A stretch of DNA of 64,000 nt from Pseudonocardia alaniniphila (lineage in GTDB: Bacteria > Actinomycetota > Actinomycetes > Mycobacteriales > Pseudonocardiaceae), in assembly GCF_022524485.1 (NCBI RefSeq), contig NZ_JAKXMK010000008.1, positions 186,001-250,000 of the forward strand. Direction: 5' to 3'. A program made the position numbers and the translations under genes. Each line of letters opens with the position of its first letter. The stretch's first letter is position 1. This document shows, piece after piece, positions 41,650 through 50,535 of this stretch. The notes beneath the pieces are model-generated. The model saw nothing but the letters and a program-made list of their open reading frames with translations, did no database searches and was not told the origin of the DNA.

Positions 41650-42438
41650 CTACGGCCGTGCGGCCTTCTCGATCTCATCGGCGACGACCGTCGGGTGCGA
41701 GGCGGCCACGGCGTGCGACCCGGCGACCTCGGTGATCTTGGCGCCCACCCGCTTGGCCATGAAGACCTTCGCGGCGGTGGGGATGGCCTTGTCGTCGGTG
41801 GAGATCAGCGCGTACTTGGGGAGCCCGCCGGGGAGGGCGGCGGTGACCTTGTCGGCGAATGCGGTGGCCAGGATCGGCCGCTGCTCTGCCGCGGCCACGG
41901 CCGCGGTGGCGGCGGGGACGTCGCCCGCGAAGACCTCGCGGAAGCTGTCGGCGTTGACGTACAGCTCCGGGCCCGCCGGGCTGTCCACCGCGTGCCACGT
42001 GGTCGGGCCGAGCAGGCTGCCCGGGAACTGCGAGCTCAGCTGCCCCGCGGTCTCGCCCGGCTGCGGGATGAAGGCGTTGACGTACACGAGTGCCTTCACG
42101 TCGGGGGTGGAGGCGAGCCCGTTGACGAGCATCCCGCCGTAGGAGTGCGACACGAGCACCTTCGGGCCCTTGACGGCGTCGACGACCCCCTTGAGCTGGT
42201 CGGTGTCCGCCGCGACGCCCCTCAGACCGACGGCGGGGGCGATCACGGGGTAGCCGTCGTGCTGCAGCCGCTGGGTGACCCCGCTCCAGGCCGAAGCGTC
42301 CTCGAAGGCGCCGTGCAGCAGGACGATGGTCGGCTTCGGCGTGTCGCGGGCCGGCGCGGCCGCAGCCGCGGTCGACGCCGTGAACAGACCGACGGCGGCG
42401 GTCGCCGCCAGCGCCACGGCAATGTTCCTGATCTTCAT
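41650..42438 (-). CDS. Secreted alpha/beta-fold hydrolase
   Basis: This 262-aa protein starts with a Sec signal peptide (MKIRN, then a hydrophobic run to about residue 28, AAAAAPA). The mature domain has LLHGAFEDAS (oxyanion region, about 40-49), the nucleophile Ser99 in SHSYGG and a catalytic His near 242 in GSHAVAASHP. It resembles small salicylate-esterase/MhpC-like hydrolases; the substrate is unknown. AGGAG lies 7 nt before ATG 42438. It probably is transcribed alone, since a hairpin separates it from the arabinose operon upstream. Confidence 0.87.
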   Translation of the reverse strand: MKIRNIAVALAATAAVGLFTASTAAAAAPARDTPKPTIVLLHGAFEDASAWSGVTQRLQHDGYPVIAPAVGLRGVAADTDQLKGVVDAVKGPKVLVSHSYGGMLVNGLASTPDVKALVYVNAFIPQPGETAGQLSSQFPGSLLGPTTWHAVDSPAGPELYVNADSFREVFAGDVPAATAAVAAAEQRPILATAFADKVTAALPGGLPKYALISTDDKAIPTAAKVFMAKRVGAKITEVAGSHAVAASHPTVVADEIEKAARP

Positions 42439-42533
42439 TACTGCTCCTGGGTCCAGTGGTGATGCAGGAATAGGAAACCCGGAACGACATACGCGAGGTA
42501 TCACATGAAGACAGGAGATCTGGAACTCTCGGG

Positions 42534-42555
42534 CCGGGCGCCGGGCAGCGCCCGG
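42534..42555 (-). terminator. Hairpin at the end of the arabinose operon
   Basis: Eight-bp G+C arms (CCGGGCGC / GCGCCCGG) with a 6-nt loop lie about 90 bp past the stop of the last gene of the leftward arabinose operon. Confidence 0.45.
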
Positions 42556-42643
42556 TCGGGGTACCTGGCCTGTTCGTAGGAGATGTGGCCGCCCGGACAT
42601 GACCCCGGGCACTTCGACTTGACGGCCCGAGTCGCCCCTGGTC

Positions 42644-43576
42644 TCAGGGGCTCGGCAGGGCGAGTCCGGCCGCCGGGATCGCCGACATCACCGCTTCGGG
42701 CATGTCGCGGTGAAGCCGTTCGAGCCCGATCTGCGCCCGCCGCACCCGTTCGCGGCCCAGCGCGATCGTGACCGCGTCGAGGTGCGTGCCGCTGGGGTAG
42801 ATCACCGGCGTGTTCGCGAGCCCGAACTTGAGGTACACCGGCGCGGCGACCCGCACGATGTCGGCGATCTCGGCGTGCCGGACGAACCCGCCGAGGTCGT
42901 TCGGCGACTCGATGTAGACGTCCAGCGGGATGTCGACGGCGGCGCGGACCGCGGCGAGCTCGCCGAGGGTCATGTCGGTGGGCACGTTGTACGTGTCGGC
43001 GCCCAGCCGCTCGGCCAGCCGGATGGCGGCCGGGTTCGACAGCCCCATCTGCACGCTGATCTTGAACTGCAGGTCGGCGGGGAACTTCCCGGCCGTGCGG
43101 AGCGCCGCCGCGGTCTCCAGCACCCCGAGATCGGTGACGAGCACGCTCCGCACACCCGCGTCGACCGCCCGCGCGATGTCCTCGAGCACGTGCACGAGCT
43201 GCTCGGTCCCCCGGGCCTGCGCACCCAGCGCCGCGCCACCCGGCGCGTGCGAGGCCGCGGACGCCGCGCCCCAGCCTGCGAGCGGCCGGGCGAACAAGCT
43301 CAGCTCCACCGGGCGGCGGGCCGAGGTGGTCGCCATCCGTTCCAGCTCGGCGTCGGTGAGCAGCAGCGCGCCGCTGCCCTGCGACACCCGGTGCACCGGC
43401 ACGCCACGCGCGTCGGCCTCCTCCAGCACCGCGTCGAGCACGTCCGGGCCTTCGGTGCTCGGGATCTCCACCCGGCACTGCGCCCCGTCGGGGAATCGCT
43501 TGGTGCTCTCGGGCACGCCGTGGTCGGACCGGGCGTACCCCCGTTCGACCAGTGCCTCGCGGATGCTTCGCTCCAC
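42644..43576 (-). CDS. U32-peptidase-like TIM-barrel protein of the arabinose operon
   Basis: This 310-aa protein has a TIM-barrel layout similar to the U32 family: VRSVLVTDLGVLETAAAL, FKISVQMGLSNPAAIRLAER with GADTYNVPTDMTLGELAAVR, and DVYIESPNDLGGF, where U32 proteins carry their 'sDlG', 'sN' and 'Ef' motifs. The typical U32 C-terminal Cys-containing motif is not seen. The likeness is by eye, so the call is tentative. GTG 43576, 11 nt after the GH51 stop, has AGGGGAG upstream. Being last in an arabinose catabolic operon suggests a sugar-related, not proteolytic, job. Confidence 0.55.
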   Translation of the reverse strand: MERSIREALVERGYARSDHGVPESTKRFPDGAQCRVEIPSTEGPDVLDAVLEEADARGVPVHRVSQGSGALLLTDAELERMATTSARRPVELSLFARPLAGWGAASAASHAPGGAALGAQARGTEQLVHVLEDIARAVDAGVRSVLVTDLGVLETAAALRTAGKFPADLQFKISVQMGLSNPAAIRLAERLGADTYNVPTDMTLGELAAVRAAVDIPLDVYIESPNDLGGFVRHAEIADIVRVAAPVYLKFGLANTPVIYPSGTHLDAVTIALGRERVRRAQIGLERLHRDMPEAVMSAIPAAGLALPSP

Positions 43577-43587
43577 TCCCGCTCCCC

Positions 43588-45132
43588 TCACTCGCCCTGG
43601 CCGAGCCGCAGCACGCTCCACGACACCGGCGGAAGCTGCACCCGCAGCCGCCCGTCGGCCAGCTCGGCGGTTCCGTTCGGCCGGGGCACCACCCGGTCCG
43701 GCTGCGCGGCCGTGTTGGTCGCGGTCCGGTCGTCGTCCGAGAGCGTGAGCGCCTCCCGCACCGCCGACACCGGCAGCCCTCGCACGTCCACCTCCAGTAC
43801 CAGCGGCTCGTCCTGGTGCCGGTTGACCGCGAACACGGTCGCCTCGTGGGAATCTTCGTCCCACGTCGCGACGGCGTCGAGTACCGGGACGTCCCCGAAC
43901 CTGGCCGTCTCGTACCGCGGGGACGAGGGCTCGACCCGCAGCACCTCACCGCGCGCGTGGCGGGACGTCAGGGCGAACGGGTGGAAGATCGTCTGCCGCC
44001 AGGCCGGGCCGCCGGGCTCGGTCATGATCGGCGCGATGACGTTCACCAGCTGCGCCTGCGCCGCAGACGTCACTCGGTCGCTGTGGCGCAGCAGCGAGAT
44101 CAGGAGGCTCCCGACGACCACGGCGTCGGTCACGTCGTACTGATCCTCCAGCTGCCGGGGGGCCACGGGCCAGTCCTCGGGCACGGGCGTGCCCTTGAAC
44201 CTGCTCTGGTACCAGACGTTCCACTCGTCGAACGACAGCATGATCTTCTTCGGCGACCGCAGCTTCGCTCCGATGTGGTCGGCCGTGACCACCACCGACT
44301 CGATCATCCGGTCCATGTCCACGTTGGACGCGAGGAAGCTGCCGATGTCGCCGTCGAGCGGCTCGTAGTAGGCGTGCAGCGAGACGAAGTCGACCTGGTC
44401 GTAGGTCTCGGCGAGGACCTCGGCCTCCCACGCGGCGAACGTCGGCATCCGCGAGTTGGAGCTGCCGCAGGCGACGAGTTCGAGGTTGCGGTCCATCATC
44501 CGCATCGCGCGGGCCGTCTCGGCGGCGAGGCGGCCGTACTCGGCGGCCGTCTTGTGCCCGACCTGCCACGGGCCGTCCATCTCGTTGCCCAGGCACCACA
44601 TCCGGATCCCGTGCGGTTCCTTGGATCCGTTCTCCACCCGCTGGTCGGCCAGCGCGGTTCCCGCGGGGAGGTTCGCGTACTCGAGGATGTCGAGCGCCTC
44701 GGCGACCCCACGGGTGCCGAGGTTGATCGCGAGCATCGGCTCGACGTCGGCCTTGCGAGTCCAGCGCACGAACTCGTCGAGCCCCACGGTGTTGGGCTCG
44801 GTGGTGTGCCAGGCCAGGTCCCGCCGTCGCGGTCGCTGCTCCAGCGGGCCGACGCCGTCCTCCCAACGGTAGCCGGAGACGAAGTTGCCGCCCGGATAAC
44901 GCACGGTCGAGACACCGAGCTCGCGGGTCAGCGCCAGTACGTCGCCACGGAAGCCGTCGGCGTCGGCGCTGTGGTGGCCAGGCTCGTGGATGCCGGTGTA
45001 GACGCAGCGTCCGAGATGCTCGACGAACGAGCCGAAGGTGCGCCGGCTGACCGGCGCGACGCGGAAGGCGGGGTCAAGGGTCGCGGAGGCGTGGAGCACG
45101 CTGTTCTCTCCCAGGGTCGACGGAGCGGTCAT
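43588..45132 (-). CDS. abfA: GH51 alpha-L-arabinofuranosidase
   Basis: This 514-aa retaining glycosidase removes terminal alpha-L-arabinofuranosyl units. The acid/base Glu184 is in WCLGNEMDGPW and the nucleophile Glu303 in LSFDEWNVWY; RYPGGNFVSGYRWEDG (about 78-93) is the GH51 N-terminal signature. It has no signal peptide, so it acts in the cytoplasm on imported arabino-oligosaccharides. Its ATG 45132 overlaps the stop of the permease gene by 4 nt (ATGA). The very long upstream open frame belongs to the permease region and is not part of the enzyme. Confidence 0.96.
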   Translation of the reverse strand: MTAPSTLGENSVLHASATLDPAFRVAPVSRRTFGSFVEHLGRCVYTGIHEPGHHSADADGFRGDVLALTRELGVSTVRYPGGNFVSGYRWEDGVGPLEQRPRRRDLAWHTTEPNTVGLDEFVRWTRKADVEPMLAINLGTRGVAEALDILEYANLPAGTALADQRVENGSKEPHGIRMWCLGNEMDGPWQVGHKTAAEYGRLAAETARAMRMMDRNLELVACGSSNSRMPTFAAWEAEVLAETYDQVDFVSLHAYYEPLDGDIGSFLASNVDMDRMIESVVVTADHIGAKLRSPKKIMLSFDEWNVWYQSRFKGTPVPEDWPVAPRQLEDQYDVTDAVVVGSLLISLLRHSDRVTSAAQAQLVNVIAPIMTEPGGPAWRQTIFHPFALTSRHARGEVLRVEPSSPRYETARFGDVPVLDAVATWDEDSHEATVFAVNRHQDEPLVLEVDVRGLPVSAVREALTLSDDDRTATNTAAQPDRVVPRPNGTAELADGRLRVQLPPVSWSVLRLGQGE

Positions 45133-46004
45133 TCCTTGAGACCTGCGCTGCCCACGCCGCGGATCACCTGGCGCTGGAAGAGCACATAGATGATCAGCAG
45201 CGGGAGCCCTCCCAGCAGCGCCAGCGCCATGACTTGCGCGTACTGGAGCTGGAACGTGGTCTGCCCGGCCAGCAGGCCCAGCGGCAGGGTCATGAGGTCC
45301 GGGTCGGTCGTCGTCACGAACGGCAGCAGGAAGTTGTTCCAGGTGGTGATGAAGGTGAAGATCGCGACGGCGGTGAGCACCGGCATCGACATCGGGACGA
45401 TGATCGTGAGGAAGATCCGCAGGCGGCTCGCCCCGTCGATCTGCGCGGCCTCTTCGTACTCGCGCGGGATGCCGTCGAAGAACTTCTTCAGGATGAACAC
45501 CATCGCGGGCGCCACGAGCTGCGGGAGGATCATCGCGAAGTAGGTGTCGACGAGTCCGAGCGTGTCGAGCTCGTCGAACAGCGGGATGATCAGCACCTGC
45601 GACGGCACCACGATGGCGGCCACGACCGGGGCGAAGAGCCAGCGCCTGCCGCGGAACTCGGTGCGGGAGAACCCGTAGGCGGCCAGGGAGCACAGCACGA
45701 GCACACCGGCCGTCACCGACACCGACACGAGGGTGCTGTTCAGGAACCAGCGCAGAAGACCGCTGTTGCCGAACGCGGCTGCGTACGCCTCGCCGGTGAC
45801 ACGGCTGGCGAACCACTCCGGCGGGATCGCCCTGGTCTCCTCCTCGGGCTTGACCGACGTCGACAGCGCCCACAGCAGCGGCACCAGCCACAGCACCGCC
45901 ATCAGCAGCGCGAGCACGGTCAGGATCACGCCACCGACGGTGGGACGCGGGGCTCGCCGGCGCGCGAGGGGCAGTTCGGGGGCCAGGTCGGCGACGGCGG
46001 TCAT
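45129..46004 (-). CDS. ABC sugar permease, MalG-type
   Basis: This 291-aa inner-membrane subunit has six membrane segments. The MalG-type cytoplasmic loop EEAAQIDGASRLRIFLTIIVP couples to an ATPase. ATG 46004 has AGGAG 7 nt upstream and overlaps the preceding permease stop by 4 nt. It works with the MalF-type partner and the binding protein to import arabino-oligosaccharides. No ATPase gene is present in the operon, so a shared MsiK-type ATPase is implied. Confidence 0.93.
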   Translation of the reverse strand: MTAVADLAPELPLARRRAPRPTVGGVILTVLALLMAVLWLVPLLWALSTSVKPEEETRAIPPEWFASRVTGEAYAAAFGNSGLLRWFLNSTLVSVSVTAGVLVLCSLAAYGFSRTEFRGRRWLFAPVVAAIVVPSQVLIIPLFDELDTLGLVDTYFAMILPQLVAPAMVFILKKFFDGIPREYEEAAQIDGASRLRIFLTIIVPMSMPVLTAVAIFTFITTWNNFLLPFVTTTDPDLMTLPLGLLAGQTTFQLQYAQVMALALLGGLPLLIIYVLFQRQVIRGVGSAGLKE

Positions 46005-46939
46005 GGCTCGCTCCTGTTCCGGACGGTGAGCCGCAGCTGGAACACCGCGAGCAGCAGGATGATGACGAAGAGCAGGTAGGAGATCGCCGAGGCGTAGCCC
46101 AGCCGGAACGAGGTGAAGCCGGTCTCGTAGATGTACTGCAGCACGGGCCGCGTCGTGCTGTTCGGCCCGCCCTCGGTCATCAGGTAGACCTGGTCGAACA
46201 CCCGCAGCGACGCCAGCACCTGGAGCACGACGATCAGCCCGGTGGTGCGCCGCAGCTGCGGCAGCGTGATGTGCCACAGCTGCTGGCGGGCGCTCGCGCC
46301 GTCCAGGGAGGCGGCCTCGTACAGGTCGCGCGGGATCTGCTGCAGCGCGGCGAGGTAGAGCAGGAAGTTGAAGCCGACCGTCCACCACGTGGTGGCCACC
46401 ACGATCGCGACCATCGCCACGCCCTCGGTGGTGAGCCACGGGACCGCCGAGCCCCCGAGCGCCTCGATCCAGCTGTTGAACAGGCCGAACTCGGGCTGGT
46501 AGAGCCACACCCAGATCAGCGAGACCACCGTGGCAGGCAGCACGAACGGCGCGAAGTACGAGAAGCGCAGGAGCCAGCCCAGCCGCCGCGCGCGGTGGGC
46601 GAGCAGCGCCATCGCCAGCCCCGTCACCACCAGCAGCGGCGTGCTGAGCAGCGTGAACAGTGCGGTGTTGCCGAGCGACTGCCACACGGCGGGGTCGCCG
46701 AAGAGCTCGCGCCAGTTGGCGAGGCCGAGGAACTGCGATGGCTTACCGGCCAGGCTCTTGTTGAAGAAGCTGTTGACCAGGCCCGCGATGACCGGCCAGA
46801 CCATGAACACCGCAAACACGATCATGAACGGCAGCACGAAGAGCAGCCCCGAGGTCTCCCCGGGACGATGGCGCCGGCCGCGGTCGGACGTGGCTGGTCG
46901 GGTGGGTGGGGCGGGGGCTGCCGGGGTGGCTGTGACCAT
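46001..46939 (-). CDS. ABC sugar permease, MalF-type
   Basis: This 312-aa membrane subunit starts MVTATPAAPA with a Pro/Arg-rich cytoplasmic N-terminus, followed by six membrane helices. The EAA loop YEAASLDGASARQQLWHITL contacts the ATPase. It lies 45 bp after the binding-protein gene and overlaps the next permease by 4 nt, so the three form one importer. Confidence 0.93.
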   Translation of the reverse strand: MVTATPAAPAPPTRPATSDRGRRHRPGETSGLLFVLPFMIVFAVFMVWPVIAGLVNSFFNKSLAGKPSQFLGLANWRELFGDPAVWQSLGNTALFTLLSTPLLVVTGLAMALLAHRARRLGWLLRFSYFAPFVLPATVVSLIWVWLYQPEFGLFNSWIEALGGSAVPWLTTEGVAMVAIVVATTWWTVGFNFLLYLAALQQIPRDLYEAASLDGASARQQLWHITLPQLRRTTGLIVVLQVLASLRVFDQVYLMTEGGPNSTTRPVLQYIYETGFTSFRLGYASAISYLLFVIILLLAVFQLRLTVRNRSEP

Positions 46940-46984
46940 GTCGGCTCCGAGTGGCTCGGCGGGAAGCGGGACGGGAGGCGGGGA

Positions 46985-48292
46985 TCAGACCGGCGAGGGG
47001 ATCGACACGAGCCGCTGCAGCGCGGTCTTCAGCTGCGCGGCAGCCGCCGGGGGCTGCAGGGCCCCGGTCATGACGCTGCCCAGCGCGTCGTTGGCCACGG
47101 TCTCCAGCGTCGAGCCGGAACCGCTGAACCACCCCGGCGGGTCGAACGCCACAGCGCCGGCGGACGCCGCGTACTCCGACTGCGGCTTCAGCGCGGCGTA
47201 CTCGGCGCTGCGTGCCACCGGCTGGTACGCCGGGACGTGCCCGCCCTTGGCCCACTCGAGGCTGTCCTCGAGCATCGCGGCGATGTACTCCACAGTGGCC
47301 CGCAGAACCTCCGGATCCCGGACGGCCTGCTTCGGCAGCACGTAGGTGTGGCTGTCGCCGAGGGCGAGCCGGCTGCCGTACACGTCGGGCATCTGTGCCA
47401 TGCCGAACGGGAGCCCGGCGTCCACATAGGTGGTCACCTCCCATTCGCCGTTGAACGACATGCCCGCCTGCCCGCCGCCGAACAGCGCCACGGTCGCCGG
47501 GTAGTCCGCGCTGCCCGGGACGAGCTGTTCGTCGATCGCGAGCCGGCGCAGGAGTTCGAGCACCTCGGTGGCGCGGTCGACGTCGAGCAGGACGCGGGTA
47601 CCGTTCGCGTCGATCATCTCCCCGCCCATCTGGGCGTAGAGGCTCGCGAAGAACCGCCATGGCTGCTCCGCCTCGAGTGAGGCCCCGAAGTTGCCGGTGA
47701 CCTGCTTGACGGCGCGGAGTTGTTCGAGGAGCTCGTCCGGCCCGCGGGGGGAGACGAGCTTGCCGTCCGCGCCGATCAGCCCGGCCTGTCCGCAGATCTC
47801 GGTGTTGTAGTAGTGCACGATCATGTGCGTGTCGAGCGGCACGGCGTAGACCTGCCCGTCGACCACGCAGCGGTTCCACACGTCGGGCAGGAACTTGTCC
47901 TGGGTAATCCCGTATTCGGCCAGCAGGTCGGACGGGTACGGGTCGAGCAGCGTGGCGGGGCTGAACCCGGGCAGCCTGCTCAGGTGCATCGTGGCGAGGT
48001 CGGGGCCGCGCCCGCCGGCCGCGGCCATCGCGAGCTTCGTGTAGAAGGGCGCACCCCAGGGCAGGACCGTCGCCTGCAACGCCGTGCCGGGTGTGCGCTG
48101 CCGGAACGTGTCCTGCATGGAGACGTGACGCTGGCCGTCCCCTCCGGAGAACAGGTTCCACTCGCGCACGAGCGTGGCGCCCGGTCGCGCGCCGCTGCTA
48201 CAGCCCGAGAGCAGGGCGGTACCGGCGAGCGCGGCGCCTGCGGCCGTCAGGAACCGGCGACGCGACAGAGCAGGCCGGACGTACTGGTGCAT
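46985..48292 (-). CDS. ABC sugar-binding lipoprotein (arabino-oligosaccharide importer)
   Basis: This 435-aa extracellular binding protein has a Tat-like twin-arginine signal (SRRRFL at residues 10-15) and a lipobox LLSGC with the lipidated Cys at 31. The mature part is a cluster-B-type sugar-binding fold (WNLFSGGDG early, FNGEWEVTTY later). ATG 48292 is chosen because GAGGAG is 9-10 nt upstream; a GTG codon just before it is less well placed. It sits in the middle of the arabinose operon ahead of its two permeases. Confidence 0.92.
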   Translation of the reverse strand: MHQYVRPALSRRRFLTAAGAALAGTALLSGCSSGARPGATLVREWNLFSGGDGQRHVSMQDTFRQRTPGTALQATVLPWGAPFYTKLAMAAAGGRGPDLATMHLSRLPGFSPATLLDPYPSDLLAEYGITQDKFLPDVWNRCVVDGQVYAVPLDTHMIVHYYNTEICGQAGLIGADGKLVSPRGPDELLEQLRAVKQVTGNFGASLEAEQPWRFFASLYAQMGGEMIDANGTRVLLDVDRATEVLELLRRLAIDEQLVPGSADYPATVALFGGGQAGMSFNGEWEVTTYVDAGLPFGMAQMPDVYGSRLALGDSHTYVLPKQAVRDPEVLRATVEYIAAMLEDSLEWAKGGHVPAYQPVARSAEYAALKPQSEYAASAGAVAFDPPGWFSGSGSTLETVANDALGSVMTGALQPPAAAAQLKTALQRLVSIPSPV

Positions 48293-48340
48293 CACAGTGA
48301 TCTCCTCGACGGTGAGGCCGGTCACGACAGGTGAAGCAGG

Positions 48341-49852
48341 TCAGAGGGCTCCGGCCAGGCGGTAGTAGGCCTGGTTCCAGCGCAGCTCGCGGGCGAAACG
48401 GCGGGGTGTGGTCTCGGCGTCGATCACGACGAGCTCGGTGCGTGCCAGCTCGGCGAGGTCGTCCAGCTCCTCGACACCGAGCGCGGTGGAGAGCACGGTG
48501 TGGTGCGGCCCGCCGGCCATGATCCATGTCTCCGCCGACGTCCGGAGGTCCGGCTCGGGCTCCCACACCGCTCGGGCGACCGGCAGGTTGGGCAGCGGCT
48601 CGTCGGCCGGCACGACCTCGATCGCGTTGGCCACCAGGCGGAACCGGTCGCCCATGTCCGACATGCCGATGACCACCCCGGCGCCGGGTGCGGCGTCGAA
48701 CACCATGCGCACCGGGTCCTCCCGGCCGCCGATCCCGAGCGGGTGGATCTCCACCCGCGGCCGGTCGGCGGCGATGGACGGGCAGACCTCCAGCATGTGC
48801 GCCCCGAGCACCTTCGGCCGTCCCGGGCCCAGGTGGTAGGTGTAGTCCTCCATGAACGAGGTGCCGCCGGGCAGCCCGCCTGCCGCGACCTTGAGCGTGC
48901 GCAGCAGCATCGCGGTCTTCCAGTCGCCCTCCCCCGCGAAGCCGTAGCCGTCGGCCATCAGCCGCTGCACGGCGAGCCCGGGAAGCTGGCGCAGTGCGCC
49001 GAGGTCCTCGAAGTTCGTGGTGAACGCCATCGCCCCGGACGCCGCCAGCAGCTCGCGAAGGCCCAGCTCGATCCGCGCGGAGTACCGCAGCGAGTCGTGC
49101 CGGTCGCCGCCCGCGCGCAGCTCCGGCGCCACGTCGTAGCGGTCCTCGTACTCCGCCACCAGCTTGTCGACGTCGGCGTCGAGGCTCGCGTGCACGGCGT
49201 CGGCGAGGTCGGTGACGGCGTAGCCGTTGACCGTGACGCCCCAGCGCCACTGGGCCTCGGTGCGGTCCCCCTCGGTGACGGCGACGTCCCGCATGGTGTC
49301 GCCGAAGCGCGCCAGCCGCAGCGAGCGCACCTCGGACCAGCCCAGCGCCGCACGCGCCCACGCGCCCACCCGGCGTTGCACCTCGGGGTCCTCGACGTGT
49401 CCGGCGACGATCTTGCGGACCACTCCGAGCCGCGCCTGGATGTAGCCGAACTCCCGGTCGCCGTGGGCGGCCTGGTTGAGGTTCATGAAGTCCATGTCGA
49501 TCGTCGCCCACGGCAGCGACCGGTTGGCCTGGGTGTGCAGGTGCAGCAGCGGCTTGCGCAGGGCGTCCAGGCCCGCGATCCACATCCGCGCCGGGGAGAA
49601 CGTGTGCATCCAGGCGGTCACGCCGATGCAGCGCGGGTCGGCGTTGGCCTCGAGTGCCATGCGGTGGATGCCGTCGGAGGTGGTGAGAACCGGTTTCCAG
49701 ACGATCCGCACGGGCGCGGCACCCGACGCGTCGAGCGACTCGGCGATCGCCTGGGACTGGCCGGCCACCTGGGCCAGCGTCTCCTCCCCGTAGAGGCCCT
49801 GGCTCCCGGTGAGGAACCAGATCTCGCGGTCCGCCGTGGTCGATCCCGTCAC
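48341..49852 (-). CDS. araA: L-arabinose isomerase
   Basis: This 503-aa enzyme converts L-arabinose to L-ribulose. AraA features seen: [15 protein letters not shown] at the start, [28 protein letters not shown], the metal/catalytic Glu region in [13 protein letters not shown] followed by [12 protein letters not shown], and the late metal His in [12 protein letters not shown] 49852 follows GGGAG and overlaps the araD stop by 4 nt (GTGA). Length and motifs are normal. Confidence 0.97.
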   Translation of the reverse strand: MTGSTTADREIWFLTGSQGLYGEETLAQVAGQSQAIAESLDASGAAPVRIVWKPVLTTSDGIHRMALEANADPRCIGVTAWMHTFSPARMWIAGLDALRKPLLHLHTQANRSLPWATIDMDFMNLNQAAHGDREFGYIQARLGVVRKIVAGHVEDPEVQRRVGAWARAALGWSEVRSLRLARFGDTMRDVAVTEGDRTEAQWRWGVTVNGYAVTDLADAVHASLDADVDKLVAEYEDRYDVAPELRAGGDRHDSLRYSARIELGLRELLAASGAMAFTTNFEDLGALRQLPGLAVQRLMADGYGFAGEGDWKTAMLLRTLKVAAGGLPGGTSFMEDYTYHLGPGRPKVLGAHMLEVCPSIAADRPRVEIHPLGIGGREDPVRMVFDAAPGAGVVIGMSDMGDRFRLVANAIEVVPADEPLPNLPVARAVWEPEPDLRTSAETWIMAGGPHHTVLSTALGVEELDDLAELARTELVVIDAETTPRRFARELRWNQAYYRLAGAL

Positions 49853-50535
49853 TGCTTGGCTCCCGTCTGGCCGTACACGTTCTGGTAGCGATCGAAGAGC
49901 GCGTCCACGTCGTCCTGCGGGATCGGTGTGAGCGGTCCGAGCTGGCGGGCGATGTGGGTGGAGCGGGCCACGTCCTCGCACATCACGGCGGCCTTGACCG
50001 CGGCCTTCGCGTCGGGGCCGATCGAGAACACCCCGTGGTTCTGCATGATCACCGCGCGGGATCGGTGGCCGGACAAGGTCTCGACGATGCCGCGCCCGAT
50101 CGAGTCGTCCCCGATGCGGGCGAACGGGCCGAGCGGGATCGGGCCCCCGAACTCGTCGGCCATCGCCGTGAGCGCGCAGGGGATCGGCTCGGCACGGGCC
50201 GACCACGCGCACGCGTAGGTCGAGTGGGTGTGCACGACGCCGCCGACCTCGGGCATGTGCCGGTACACGTAGGCGTGCGCCGCGGTGTCGCTCGACGGGG
50301 AGAGCTCGCCGTCGACGAGCTCGCCGTCCAGGTCGCAGGCGACGATCGCGTCCGGGGTGAGGTCGTCGTAGGACACCCCGCTGGGCTTGATCAGGAACAG
50401 GTCGTGCCCGGGCACCCGGGCCGAGACGTTGCCCGCCGTCCAGACGACGAGTCCGTAGCGCACCAGCTCGGCGTGCAGGGCCGAGACCTGCTCACGCAGC
50501 TCGTCGACGATTTCTTTGGCGGACTCGGGGATCAC
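49849..50535 (-). CDS. araD: L-ribulose-5-phosphate 4-epimerase
   Basis: This 228-aa class II aldolase-family enzyme turns L-ribulose-5-phosphate into D-xylulose-5-phosphate. It has [11 protein letters not shown] (substrate loop), the zinc ligands in [10 protein letters not shown] and the late His in [10 protein letters not shown]. It overlaps araB upstream and araA downstream by 4 nt each (GTGA), so the three enzymes are translationally coupled. Confidence 0.95.
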   Translation of the reverse strand: MIPESAKEIVDELREQVSALHAELVRYGLVVWTAGNVSARVPGHDLFLIKPSGVSYDDLTPDAIVACDLDGELVDGELSPSSDTAAHAYVYRHMPEVGGVVHTHSTYACAWSARAEPIPCALTAMADEFGGPIPLGPFARIGDDSIGRGIVETLSGHRSRAVIMQNHGVFSIGPDAKAAVKAAVMCEDVARSTHIARQLGPLTPIPQDDVDALFDRYQNVYGQTGAKQ

